Below, one piece after another: positions 1-7,402 of a stretch of 64,000 bases of DNA (its first letter is position 1; each line of letters opens with the position of its first letter). A program made the translations under genes and the position numbers. The notes under the pieces are model-generated. The model was not told the DNA's origin and searched no databases. It was given only the letters and a program-made list of their open reading frames with translations. Source of the stretch: Brevundimonas sp. (lineage in GTDB: Bacteria; Pseudomonadota; Alphaproteobacteria; Caulobacterales; Caulobacteraceae); contig JAPZRF010000022.1 of NCBI GenBank assembly GCA_027531145.1, positions 1-64,000 of the forward strand, in the 5' to 3' direction.

Positions 1-1036
1 GGTCCTCGTCCCAGAAGAAGCGGGCGTCGTTCAGGCGCGCCGACAGCACGCGCGAATTGCCGCCCGCCAGCGCGCGGCCGCCGTCCGGCGCTTCGACATT
101 GGCGACCACCACGAAGTGCGGGGCCAGGGCGTGCGGGGGCCTGCCCCCCTCCCCGCCTTCGGCGGTACTCCCCCCTGAGGGGGGAGAGAAGCGCACGGCG
201 AAATACTTCTGATGCACCTTCATCGACAGCCGGATCACCTCCGGCGGCAGGTCGAGGAAGGACGGATCCATGTCGCCGAGGATCGGCGTCGGCCACTCCG
301 CCAGGCCCGACACCTCGTCCAGCAGGCCGTCGTCGTCGACTAGCTCCAGCCCGCGGGCGTGGCAGGCGGCGCGGGCCTGCTCGAGGATGCGCAGGCGGCG
401 GTCGGCGGCGTCCAGCAGGACGAAGTCGGCCTGAAGCTTCTGCCGGTAGTCGGCGAAGTCGCGCACCCGGATCGGCTGGCCGGCGCCGAGGAAGCGGTGG
501 CCCTCGGTCAGGTCGCCGCTCTCGATGAGCACGTCGCGGCTGCTCACACTGTAGGGCACGACCTCGCCGTCAAAGATGCAGAGGACCCGCTTCAGCGGTC
601 GAACCCAGCGGATGACGCCGGTGCCCCAGCGCATCGACTTGGGCCACGGGAAGTTGCCGATGATGCCGTCAACAACATCGAACAGGATGTCCGACGTCCG
701 TTGACCTTTCTGGCGGATGACGGCGAAGAAGACCCCGTCGCGCTCGGTCAGCTGCGCGCGCGTCAGGCCGGTCTTGCGCAGGAAGCCCTCCAGCGCCTGC
801 TCCGGGGCCGAGGTTTTGGGGCCCTTCAGCTCCTCCTCGCGGTCCGGCGTCGCCGCCGGCAGGCCCTCGACCACCAGCGTCAGCCGCCGCGGCCCGGCGA
901 AGCTGGTCAGGGCGTCATACGCCAGCCCGGCGGCCTTCAGCCGCTCGGCCGCCATGCGTTCGAGATCGCGTGCCGCCCCCGCCTGCATGCGCGCGGGGAT
1001 CTCTTCGGAAAACAGTTCAAGCAGGAGCTGGGGCAT
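1..1036 (-). CDS. glyS: Glycine--tRNA ligase beta subunit, N-terminal part (cut by window start)
   Basis: Beta subunit of the alpha2beta2 class II glycyl-tRNA synthetase, which charges tRNA-Gly in the cytoplasm together with GlyQ just upstream. The visible N-terminal part begins MPQLLLELFSEEIPARM, the family's signature start, and continues through blocks such as TEGHRFLG and MKVHQKYFAV. The ATG at 1036 is chosen because it gives this canonical start; an in-frame ATG at 1060 would add eight residues. The rest of the gene lies before position 1. Odd feature: between MKVHQKYFAVRF and ALAPHFVVVAN about 20 Gly/Pro/Ser-rich residues are encoded by a palindromic repeat (141-186) and its flanks, apparently an in-frame insertion of a mobile intergenic repeat. 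Confidence 0.93.
   Translation of the reverse strand, partial: MPQLLLELFSEEIPARMQAGAARDLERMAAERLKAAGLAYDALTSFAGPRRLTLVVEGLPAATPDREEELKGPKTSAPEQALEGFLRKTGLTRAQLTERDGVFFAVIRQKGQRTSDILFDVVDGIIGNFPWPKSMRWGTGVIRWVRPLKRVLCIFDGEVVPYSVSSRDVLIESGDLTEGHRFLGAGQPIRVRDFADYRQKLQADFVLLDAADRRLRILEQARAACHARGLELVDDDGLLDEVSGLAEWPTPILGDMDPSFLDLPPEVIRLSMKVHQKYFAVRFSPPSGGSTAEGGEGGRPPHALAPHFVVVANVEAPDGGRALAGGNSRVLSARLNDARFFWDED
141..186. repeat. REP-like double hairpin inserted in glyS
   Basis: Two adjacent perfect hairpins: CCGCC-TTC-GGCGG (153-165) and CTCCCCCC-TGA-GGGGGGAG (168-186). The G/C-run hairpin resembles the intergenic repeats at 1083 and 58895 in style but not in exact sequence. It lies in frame within glyS and adds a Gly/Pro-rich peptide there. 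Confidence 0.7.
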
Positions 1037-1082
1037 CAGTTTTCGTCTTCTCGCACCCATTGATCACGGGCGCGCCATAAAG

Positions 1083-1155
1083 CCCTTCCCCCTTGATGGG
1101 GGAAGGGTTGGGATGGGGGTGACATGACCTCTTCTCCATCGAGGGGAAGGGGAAC
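1083..1155. repeat. REP-like inverted pair between glyQ and glyS
   Basis: The first copy is a perfect 10-bp hairpin, CCCTTCCCCC-TTGAT-GGGGGAAGGG (1083-1107), followed by TTGGGATGGGGGTG. A second, imperfect copy in opposite orientation follows (about 1130-1152, TTCTCC-ATCGA-GGGGAA core). The head-to-head arrangement is like an enterobacterial BIME. The same unit recurs at 58895-59041 and at 63984. Confidence 0.75.
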
Positions 1156-1163
1156 TGCGCTTG

Positions 1164-2066
1164 TCACCCCCGCGCCCTTTCCTGTTCGACCCACTCCAGG
1201 GCGCAGGCCTTGCAGAGGTCGCGGATGCGGCCGATGTAACTCTGGCGCTCGGCGACGGCGATGGTGCCGCGGGCGTCCATCAGGTTGAACAGGTGGCTGG
1301 CCTTGAGCACCTGGTCATAGGCCGGCAGCACCAGCGCCTGGCCCTGCGGCCCGGTCATGGCCAGCAGCCGCGACACCTCCGCCACCATGTCCTCGAAGCG
1401 GCGCTTCAGCCCGTCGACGTCATAGCCGTGGAAGTTGGCCTGGGACTGCTGCCGCTCGTTCTCGAGGAAGACCTCGCCGTAGGTCGTGCCTTCCCTGGTG
1501 AACTTCAGGTCGTAGACGTTGTCGACGCCCTGCACATACATGGCCAGGCGCTCCAGCCCGTAGGTCAGCTCGCCCGAGACCACGTCGACCTCGATGCCAC
1601 CGACGCCCTGGAAGTAGGTGAACTGGGTCACCTCCATGCCGTCGCACCAGACCTCCCAGCCCAGCCCCCAGGCCCCCACGGTCGGGTTCTCCCAGTCGTC
1701 CTCGACAAAGCGGATGTCGTGCATCTTCGGATCGATGCCGATCGCCACCAGGCTCTTCAGATAGAGGTCCTGCAGGTCGTCCGGGTTCGGCTTCAGAAGC
1801 ACCTGGTACTGGTAGTAGTGTTGGAGGCGGTTTGGGTTCTCGCCATAGCGGCCGTCGCCGGGGCGGCGGCTGGGCTGGACATAGGCGGCCTTCCACGGAC
1901 GCGGGCCGAGCGCGCGCAGCACGGTGGCCGGGTGCAGGGTGCCGGCCCCCACCTCGATGTCATAGGGCTGCAGGATGGCGCAGCCCTGGTCGCCCCAGTA
2001 GCGATGGAGCGTCAGGATCAGGTCCTGGAAGGCCAAAGGACTTTTCTGGGGTTCGGTTGAGGCCAT
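1164..2066 (-). CDS. glyQ: Glycine--tRNA ligase alpha subunit
   Basis: Catalytic alpha subunit of the heterotetrameric glycyl-tRNA synthetase, 300 aa, the usual family length. Seen in the sequence: [19 protein letters not shown] at the N-terminus, the class II motif 2 region [17 protein letters not shown], a [17 protein letters not shown] block and the motif 3 region [12 protein letters not shown]. It sits upstream of glyS on the same strand, so glyQS form an operon as in most bacteria. The 127-nt gap between them is unusually long for this pair because it holds an inverted pair of REP-like hairpins, which may affect mRNA stability. Confidence 0.97.
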   Translation of the reverse strand: MASTEPQKSPLAFQDLILTLHRYWGDQGCAILQPYDIEVGAGTLHPATVLRALGPRPWKAAYVQPSRRPGDGRYGENPNRLQHYYQYQVLLKPNPDDLQDLYLKSLVAIGIDPKMHDIRFVEDDWENPTVGAWGLGWEVWCDGMEVTQFTYFQGVGGIEVDVVSGELTYGLERLAMYVQGVDNVYDLKFTREGTTYGEVFLENERQQSQANFHGYDVDGLKRRFEDMVAEVSRLLAMTGPQGQALVLPAYDQVLKASHLFNLMDARGTIAVAERQSYIGRIRDLCKACALEWVEQERARG

Positions 2067-2187
2067 GTTCGCGGGCGCAGCAAAAGTCAGAAGGCGCGGA
2101 CCCTAGACGCGCCGGCCGCCAAGGCAAAGCCCCTTGCCGTGGCGCCTGACGCTTGAGCGGCGCGCCGTTCCGGCCCAGGCTCCCCGC

Positions 2188-3852
2188 ATGACCCGCTCGC
2201 TCCTGCTCGCCGCCCTCGTCGCGGCCGCTCCGTTCTCCGCTCCGCTGTCGGCCCCGGCCCAGGATATGGTCCTGCGCGGGGGGACTATCCACACCGGGGT
2301 CGAGGCTGCCCCGACCGCCGAGGTGGTGGTCGTGCGCGACGGCCGTATCGTCTGGGCCGGCCCGGCCGCGGGCGCGCCGGTCGAGGGGCTGCCGTTGGTC
2401 GAGCTGAACGGGGCGACCCTGTTCCCCGGCTTCACCGACGCCCACGCCCACCTCGACGGCATCGGCTGGCGCGAGCTGACCCTGAACCTCGAAGGTTCGG
2501 CCTCGGTGGCCGAGGCCATGGCACGTCTGTCCACCTGGGCCGCCAGTCAACCGGAAGGCCCCATCGTCGGCCGTGGCTGGATCGAGACCCACTGGCCCGA
2601 GGGCCGCTTCCTGACGCGGCAGGACCTCGACGCCGCAGCGCCGGGGCGGATTGTCCTGCTGGCCCGGGCCGACGGCCATGCTGTGGTCGCCTCCAGCCCG
2701 GCGCTCGTGGCCGCCGGCGTCACCGCCGCGACGGAGGCCCCGTTCGGTGGCGAGATCCTGAAGGATGAGGCCGGCCAGCCCAACGGCATGCTTATCGATA
2801 CGGCCGAAAACCTCGTCGCCGGCCTGATGCCCCAGGCCGGTGCGGCGGCGACCCGCGAGGCCTATCGCGCCGGCCTCTCCGTCTATGCCCGCTACGGCTG
2901 GACCGGCATCCACTTCATGAGCGCGCCCTGGCGGGACATTCCGCTACTGGAGCAGATGGCCGAGGCCGGCGAGGTGCCGCTGAAGGTCTACAACAGCATT
3001 ACCCCGGACGGGGCCATGGCCCTGATCGCCGGCGGGCCGCGCGACGTGGCCGACGGCCGGATCATCACCCGGGCGGTCAAGCTCTTCGCCGACGGGGCGC
3101 TGGGCTCGCGCGGGGCGGCGCTCTACGAGCCCTATGCCGATGCGCCCCGGACCTCGGGCCTGATGCAGACCACGCCCGAAGCGGTGCGGCCGATCTATCA
3201 GGCGGGCCTGCGCGCCGGCATCCAGATGGCCACCCACGCCATCGGCGACCGCGGCAACGGCAGCGTCATCGACTGGTACGAGGAGGCCCTCGCCGCCGTC
3301 CCCCCGGCCGAACGGCCCAACGGGACCGACGTGCGCTGGCGCATCGAGCACGCCCAGGTCTTGCGGCCGTCCGAGTACGCCGCCTTCCACACCCTGCCGA
3401 TCATCGCCTCGATGCAGCCAAGTCACGCCATCGGCGACCTGCACTTCGCCCCGGCGCGGCTGGGGGACGCACGGCTGGACGGGGCCTACGCCTGGCGCAG
3501 CCTGGCCGAGCGCGGGGTGATCGTGGCCGGTGGCTCGGACGCTCCGGTCGAGCGCGGCGACCCGCTGATCGAGTTCTACGCCGCCGTGGCGCGCCGCGAC
3601 CTCGAGGGCTTCCAGGGGCCGGACTGGCGCCCGCAGGAGGCGGTCGACCGGCTGACGGCCCTGCGCATGTTCACCCTGTGGCCGGCGTACGCCAGCTTCC
3701 GCGAGGCCGAGCTGGGCACCATTCAGGTCGGCAAGCGGGCCGATTTCACCGCCTTCGACATCGACCTGATGACTGTCCCGGCCGAGCGCATCCCCGCCGG
3801 GCGCGCGATCCTGACCATCGTCGACGGCCGCATCGTCCACGATGCGCGCTGA
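2188..3852 (+). CDS. Secreted amidohydrolase family protein (YtcJ-like)
   Basis: Metal-dependent hydrolase of the amidohydrolase superfamily, YtcJ-like branch; the substrate is unknown. The start at 2188 gives a clean signal peptide, MTRSLLLAALVAAAPF, with likely cleavage after a PAQ-type site, so the enzyme should act in the periplasm. Visible metal and active-site blocks are FTDAHAHLDG near residue 77 (HxH ligands), KLFADGALGSRGA, THAIGDRG, EHAQV and the late aspartate in GGSDAPVE. Length (554 aa) fits the family. It is transcribed divergently from glyQS with about 120 nt between the genes. The C-terminal ADFTAFDIDLM segment is the usual small beta-sandwich of these enzymes. Confidence 0.85.
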   Translation: MTRSLLLAALVAAAPFSAPLSAPAQDMVLRGGTIHTGVEAAPTAEVVVVRDGRIVWAGPAAGAPVEGLPLVELNGATLFPGFTDAHAHLDGIGWRELTLNLEGSASVAEAMARLSTWAASQPEGPIVGRGWIETHWPEGRFLTRQDLDAAAPGRIVLLARADGHAVVASSPALVAAGVTAATEAPFGGEILKDEAGQPNGMLIDTAENLVAGLMPQAGAAATREAYRAGLSVYARYGWTGIHFMSAPWRDIPLLEQMAEAGEVPLKVYNSITPDGAMALIAGGPRDVADGRIITRAVKLFADGALGSRGAALYEPYADAPRTSGLMQTTPEAVRPIYQAGLRAGIQMATHAIGDRGNGSVIDWYEEALAAVPPAERPNGTDVRWRIEHAQVLRPSEYAAFHTLPIIASMQPSHAIGDLHFAPARLGDARLDGAYAWRSLAERGVIVAGGSDAPVERGDPLIEFYAAVARRDLEGFQGPDWRPQEAVDRLTALRMFTLWPAYASFREAELGTIQVGKRADFTAFDIDLMTVPAERIPAGRAILTIVDGRIVHDAR

Positions 3853-4160
3853 GACGCGAGGAACCCTTGTGCCGACCTGAGCCACCTCTAAGACACTGGC
3901 CGTGCCGTTCCGGGACACTGGGCACATCCCCGGCCGTCCGGAGCGTCCCTTTCTGTCTCTCCGGAGACCGCCGCGAGGTGCGGAATGGCGGCTCGGGCGG
4001 TTCCCGACGGCCGGCCCTGGGCCGGCGCTAAAGCCCGTAGCGCGGGGATTTGAACCGGAAAACGTGACCTTGAGGACGGGGTCTACGCCGATTTTGGCCC
4101 GTCCTGGCCCTGGCCTTGCGTGGACGGTCTCAGCCCATCCCGGGCGTTTGGAGACCTGAC
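3853..4160. other. Intergenic leader region upstream of the curlin-like gene
   Basis: About 308 nt with no gene I can support. It presumably carries the promoter and 5' leader of the hfa-like cluster. I see no convincing CtrA-type TTAA-N7-TTAA box and no clear -35/-10 pair. A short GC-rich dyad (CCGGCC...GGCCGG) lies near 4010-4023. Confidence 0.4.
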
Positions 4161-4796
4161 ATGAAAGCCATCCACCTGATCCCGGCTGCCACTGCGGCCC
4201 TTCTGCTCGTCGCCGGCGGCGCGCAGGCGCAGACTCCCTCCACGAGGCCGAACCTCAACACCTTCCAATACAACCTGGCCAACATCCGCGCCGAGCTGAA
4301 CGCCGTGGTTGAAGATGTCAACGGCGACGTCAACGCTACCGCGGCGGCGATCGGCAACTCCTTGACGATCGACGGCGGCACCGCAGGCAACATCTCAAAC
4401 TACCAGTTCTTCCGTGGTGATGCGCAATCGCTGCTCAACTCGACCGTGACCGACGTCGTGGGCGACGTTACCCTGACCTCGGCCGCCATCGCCAACAGCG
4501 CCTCGATCACCACCGAGGACGGGGCTGGATGGATCTCTAACACCCAGCTCACCAACATCGACCCGACCGCCAGGCTCAACGCCAACATCGAGGACGTGAG
4601 CGGGGACGTGGCCTCAACCGCGGCCGCGATCAGCAACTCGGCTACGGTCAACTCGGCCATGGCCGGGCTGTCGTCGAGCCAGTGGAACGGTGCCGCTGTG
4701 AACGCCTATGTGAACGCTCGCGTCGTCGACGTCAGCGGTTCGGTCACGGCTACGGCTGCCGCCATCGGCAACAGCCTGACCATCAACGGCTTCTGA
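4161..4796 (+). CDS. Secreted four-repeat curlin/HfaA-like protein
   Basis: Signal peptide (MKAIHLIPAATAALLLVAGG, then AQA before Q) followed by about 190 residues built from four units with a period near 48 aa. Each unit contains a core of the form V-x-D-V-x-G-D-V-x-A-T-A-A-A-I-G-N-S-x-T (for example EDVNGDVNATAAAIGNSLTI). The Asn/Gly/Ala/Ser/Thr-rich regular spacing suggests stacked beta-strands like a curlin fibre subunit. The ATAAAIGNS core is echoed by SSATAIGN in HfaA just downstream, so I infer a fibre or holdfast-anchor subunit. It opens a four-gene cluster ending in two CsgG-family outer-membrane secretion proteins. No named family is recognised with certainty; HfaD is an alternative I consider less likely. 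Confidence 0.7.
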   Translation: MKAIHLIPAATAALLLVAGGAQAQTPSTRPNLNTFQYNLANIRAELNAVVEDVNGDVNATAAAIGNSLTIDGGTAGNISNYQFFRGDAQSLLNSTVTDVVGDVTLTSAAIANSASITTEDGAGWISNTQLTNIDPTARLNANIEDVSGDVASTAAAISNSATVNSAMAGLSSSQWNGAAVNAYVNARVVDVSGSVTATAAAIGNSLTINGF

Positions 4797-4807
4797 TTGC
4801 CTGAACT

Positions 4808-4843
4808 GTGGGCACCCCTGACCTGCATGTCGGTGGTGCCCAC
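4808..4843 (+). other. Perfect 9-bp stem-loop between curlin-like gene and hfaA
   Basis: GTGGGCACC (4808-4816) pairs exactly with GGTGCCCAC (4835-4843) across an 18-nt loop. No T-run follows, so it is not a classical terminator. Its place just after the first cistron fits an mRNA processing or stability element that lets the structural repeat protein be made in excess over the downstream secretion proteins. The role is inference. Confidence 0.5.
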
Positions 4844-4876
4844 CCTCTCCTGTAATCTCGGAAAGGCTCGCGTCCC

Positions 4877-5281
4877 ATGACCCGCATTCCCTCCGCGTCC
4901 TTCGCTCTCGCCGCGCTTGGCGTCCTTGCCAGCGTTTCCGCGGCCGGGGCCCAGTCTTTCCCGGGGGCAGCGCCGCAGGCGGGAGGCGTGAGCAGCCTTG
5001 AAGCGGGCTACGGCGGGGCTGGCCGGGTCGCGTCCCAGCCTTTCCAGCCCTCCACCCGGGACGCCAACGGCAACCGGCTGGTGGTCAACGGCCGGATCAT
5101 CGACAGCCGAGGTCAGGCAAGCACTACCTACACCAGCGAGACGGGCGCTGGACTCAGTTCGTCCAGCGCCACCGCGATTGGCAACCTGATCAGTGTCCAG
5201 GTGAGCGGCCGCAACAACACTGTCGTGCTCAACGCGCGGCAGGTGAATAACGGCCAAATCAATGCAAGGGTGGATCTGTAA
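4877..5281 (+). CDS. hfaA: Holdfast anchor protein HfaA (curlin-like)
   Basis: Small secreted protein, 134 aa, with a signal peptide ending AAGAQ. In Caulobacter, HfaA is one of the proteins anchoring the holdfast to the stalk tip and is compared with the curli subunit CsgA. Seen here: the STRDANGNRLVVNGRIIDSRG block typical of HfaA and the amyloid-like SSATAIGNLISVQVSGRNN then TVVLNARQVNNGQINARV region. A purine-rich site (ggaaagg) lies upstream of the ATG. The stop codon overlaps the next start (TAATG at 5279-5283), so translation is coupled to the CsgG-like gene. The assignment rests on recalled family features plus context. Confidence 0.75.
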   Translation: MTRIPSASFALAALGVLASVSAAGAQSFPGAAPQAGGVSSLEAGYGGAGRVASQPFQPSTRDANGNRLVVNGRIIDSRGQASTTYTSETGAGLSSSSATAIGNLISVQVSGRNNTVVLNARQVNNGQINARVDL

Positions 5282-6162
5282 TGGTGAGGACATCCGCGAT
5301 CACTCCGTCCGCAGCCGCTGCCGTGTTCGCTATTGCCTTCGCCGTCGCCTGCCCGGGTGCCGCCCAGATCCGCAATGGTGCACCGGCCACAGCCAATCCT
5401 TCGCCCTATACTCCCGCGCTTGCCTGCCTCGGTGCCCGTGGCGGCTGGCGCGAGGGCGGCGCTCCCCGTATCGCGGTCGGCCGCATCGGCGACATGACCG
5501 GTCGTGTGGACCTCTACAATGGAACGCCGGCACCCCAGGGCGCTTCCCTGTTCGCGGTCACCGCCCTCGCCCGCGCCGGGGTGCCGGTGGTCGAGCGCCT
5601 CGACAATGCTGTGGCAGATATGGAGCTGGCTTATGCTCGCCAGCACCTGCTGTCGGACACGCCGGAACGAGCCGGCCAGAGCGCTGACAATTATCGGCCC
5701 ATCCTGGCAGGCCAGGTGGCCGGGTCGCGCTACTACATCGTCGGCGGGGTTACCGAGCTTAACTATAACATCGCCTCGTCCCAGGCCGAGCTGCGCGGGG
5801 GCGGTGCCGGGACGGCCACCGACCCCGGTGCCGGCGGGAGCATCGGTGGCTCCCGCTATGTCCTCAATGTCGCCGTCGATCTGCGTCTCGTCGATACCCG
5901 ATCCCAGGCGGTGGTCGACACCGTCAGCTTCCAGAAGCAGGTCGTCGGGGTCGAGCGCTCGGCCGGCGCAACCGGCATCAACCTGCGGGGCGGGGACAGT
6001 GTCGCCACAGGGCGGTTTGGCCTCGGCGACGGTGCCATGGAGCCCCTGCAGTTTGCCGTCCGCACGCTTGTCGAGCGCGGTGTTTTCGAGCTGATCGCCG
6101 GACTGCAGACAGGCGAAGCCCGCGACGCCTGCCTGCCGCTGGCGCAGGGAGGCCCGGCATGA
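5281..6162 (+). CDS. CsgG/HfaB-family outer-membrane secretion protein (paralogue 1)
   Basis: 293-aa CsgG-family protein; the family forms nonameric outer-membrane channels that export curlin subunits. Shared with the next gene: YTPALACLGARGG, RIAVGRIGDMTGRVD, QGASLFAVTALARAGVPVVE, QHLLSDTPERAGQSADNYRP and SRYYIVGGVTELNYNI. The N-terminus MVRTSAITPSAAAAVFAIAF runs into AVAC, a weak lipobox. It lacks the GREI-AGVFDFLGG stretch present in the next gene and has SAGATGINLRGGDS instead. It overlaps that gene by 4 nt (ATGA), so the two are translationally coupled. Probably a diverged duplicate of HfaB; whether it forms mixed or separate pores is unknown. Confidence 0.75.
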   Translation: MVRTSAITPSAAAAVFAIAFAVACPGAAQIRNGAPATANPSPYTPALACLGARGGWREGGAPRIAVGRIGDMTGRVDLYNGTPAPQGASLFAVTALARAGVPVVERLDNAVADMELAYARQHLLSDTPERAGQSADNYRPILAGQVAGSRYYIVGGVTELNYNIASSQAELRGGGAGTATDPGAGGSIGGSRYVLNVAVDLRLVDTRSQAVVDTVSFQKQVVGVERSAGATGINLRGGDSVATGRFGLGDGAMEPLQFAVRTLVERGVFELIAGLQTGEARDACLPLAQGGPA

Positions 6163-7259
6163 GCGCCCGTCGTCTCCCGCTGGCTGCGGCCGTGGCTGCG
6201 GCCGGTCTGCTCGCGGGCTGCGCCGGCACCGGTTTTGATGCGGAGACCGGCCTCTACGCCCGGCCGGTCGGGGGGGCACCGGCCACGGTGAATACGACGC
6301 CCTATTCGCCGGCCCTGCAGTGTCTGGCCGCCGCCGCGGCAGCGCGCGGGATCGCGCCGCCACGGGTGGCTGTGGGCGAGATCGCCGACCTGACCGGCCG
6401 CGCTGACCTGCAGACTGGCCGGGTGGTCAGTCAGGGTGCCGCCCTGTTCGCCGTCACGGCCCTGACCCGAGCCGGCCTTCCGACCGTCGAGCGTCTGGAC
6501 CGCACCGTGTCCGAGATCGAGCGCGCCTATGCGACCAATCACCTGCTGTCGGACACGCCCGAACAGGCCGGACAGAGCGGCGACAACTTCCGTCCGATCT
6601 ACGCCGGAGAGATCGCCGGCTCACGATATTATGTGGTCGGCGGGGTGACGGAGCTCAACTACAACCTGCGCTCGCGCGGGGCCGATCTGGCCGTGGGTGC
6701 GGTCGAGACCCCGGGGGCCAAGGCGGCCTTTACCGGCAGCGACTATGTGATGAACGTGGCCATCGACCTGCGGTTGATCGATACGATCTCGCAGGAGGTG
6801 GTGGCGACCGCCGCCTACCAGAAGCAGATCGTCGGCCGCGAGATCCGCGCCGGAGTATTCGATTTCCTCGGCGGCACCCTGTTCGATCTTACCGCGGGTG
6901 GCAGCGCCCTTGAGCCGGTGCAGTTCGCCGTGCGCACCGCAGTCGAGCGTGGCCTTTATGATTTCGCTGCCGACCTGCAGGACGTGCCGCGCGAGGCCTG
7001 CCTCGCCGGCGAAGCCACGGCCGAGCCCAGCCTGCTGGTGCGCCGACGGGCGCAGCTGCAACTCGTGTCGGCGGTGGCCGCGGCGACGCCCCGATCGGCG
7101 GAACCGCCCAGCCCGCTGGCGCAACCGGTCGCCGGCCCCCGCCCCGCCCGGTCCGGCGCGGCCTTGTCCGATCCTGTGCCGTCCGCAGCGGCCCGGCCGC
7201 AGCCGCGCGTCGTCCTCGAGCCGGGAACCTGGCGGCTACGGCGCGCCGACTCGCGCTGA
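6159..7259 (+). CDS. hfaB: Holdfast anchor secretion lipoprotein HfaB (CsgG family)
   Basis: 366-aa CsgG-family lipoprotein with a textbook lipobox (LLAGC near residue 21), hence outer-membrane anchored. Family blocks: RVAVGEIADLTGRADLQTG, QGAALFAVTALTRAGLPTVE, SRYYVVGGVTELNYNL, VMNVAIDLRLIDTISQEVV and QKQIVGREIRAGVFDFLGG. The last block is a CsgG feature missing from the paralogue upstream, so I take this one as HfaB proper. In Caulobacter, HfaB exports or stabilises HfaA and HfaD. The C-terminal about 80 residues are Pro/Ala/Arg-rich and probably disordered. No hfaD follows; a tRNA gene and an unrelated aminotransferase come next. Confidence 0.78.
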   Translation: MSARRLPLAAAVAAAGLLAGCAGTGFDAETGLYARPVGGAPATVNTTPYSPALQCLAAAAAARGIAPPRVAVGEIADLTGRADLQTGRVVSQGAALFAVTALTRAGLPTVERLDRTVSEIERAYATNHLLSDTPEQAGQSGDNFRPIYAGEIAGSRYYVVGGVTELNYNLRSRGADLAVGAVETPGAKAAFTGSDYVMNVAIDLRLIDTISQEVVATAAYQKQIVGREIRAGVFDFLGGTLFDLTAGGSALEPVQFAVRTAVERGLYDFAADLQDVPREACLAGEATAEPSLLVRRRAQLQLVSAVAAATPRSAEPPSPLAQPVAGPRPARSGAALSDPVPSAAARPQPRVVLEPGTWRLRRADSR

Positions 7260-7305
7260 GACGCTTGCGGACCGGGGGCGTCCCGGCCTAGAGCAACGAC
7301 GTCAG

Positions 7306-7379
7306 GCGGGCATGATGTAGTGGTAGCCTGGCAGCTTCCCAAGCTGCTCGTGCGGGTTCGATTCCCGCTGCCCGCTCCA
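7306..7379 (+). tRNA. tRNA-Gly (anticodon CCC)
   Basis: A 74-nt cloverleaf. The acceptor stem GCGGGCA pairs with TGCCCGC, followed by T and an encoded CCA (7377-7379). The anticodon stem GCAGC/GCTGC encloses loop TTCCCAA with anticodon CCC at 7338-7340. The T arm is GCGGG-TTCGATT-CCCGC. A promoter-like CCTAGAGC (7287-7294) lies 11 nt before the 5' end. It reads GGG codons. Confidence 0.96.
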
Positions 7380-7402
7380 GTTTCCCCGAGCCCGGCCGGC
7401 GT

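Noticed and set aside
3853..4160. CtrA-type regulatory box upstream of the hfa-like cluster
   Set aside because: No TTAA-N7-TTAA pattern is present, so cell-cycle control by CtrA cannot be claimed from the sequence.
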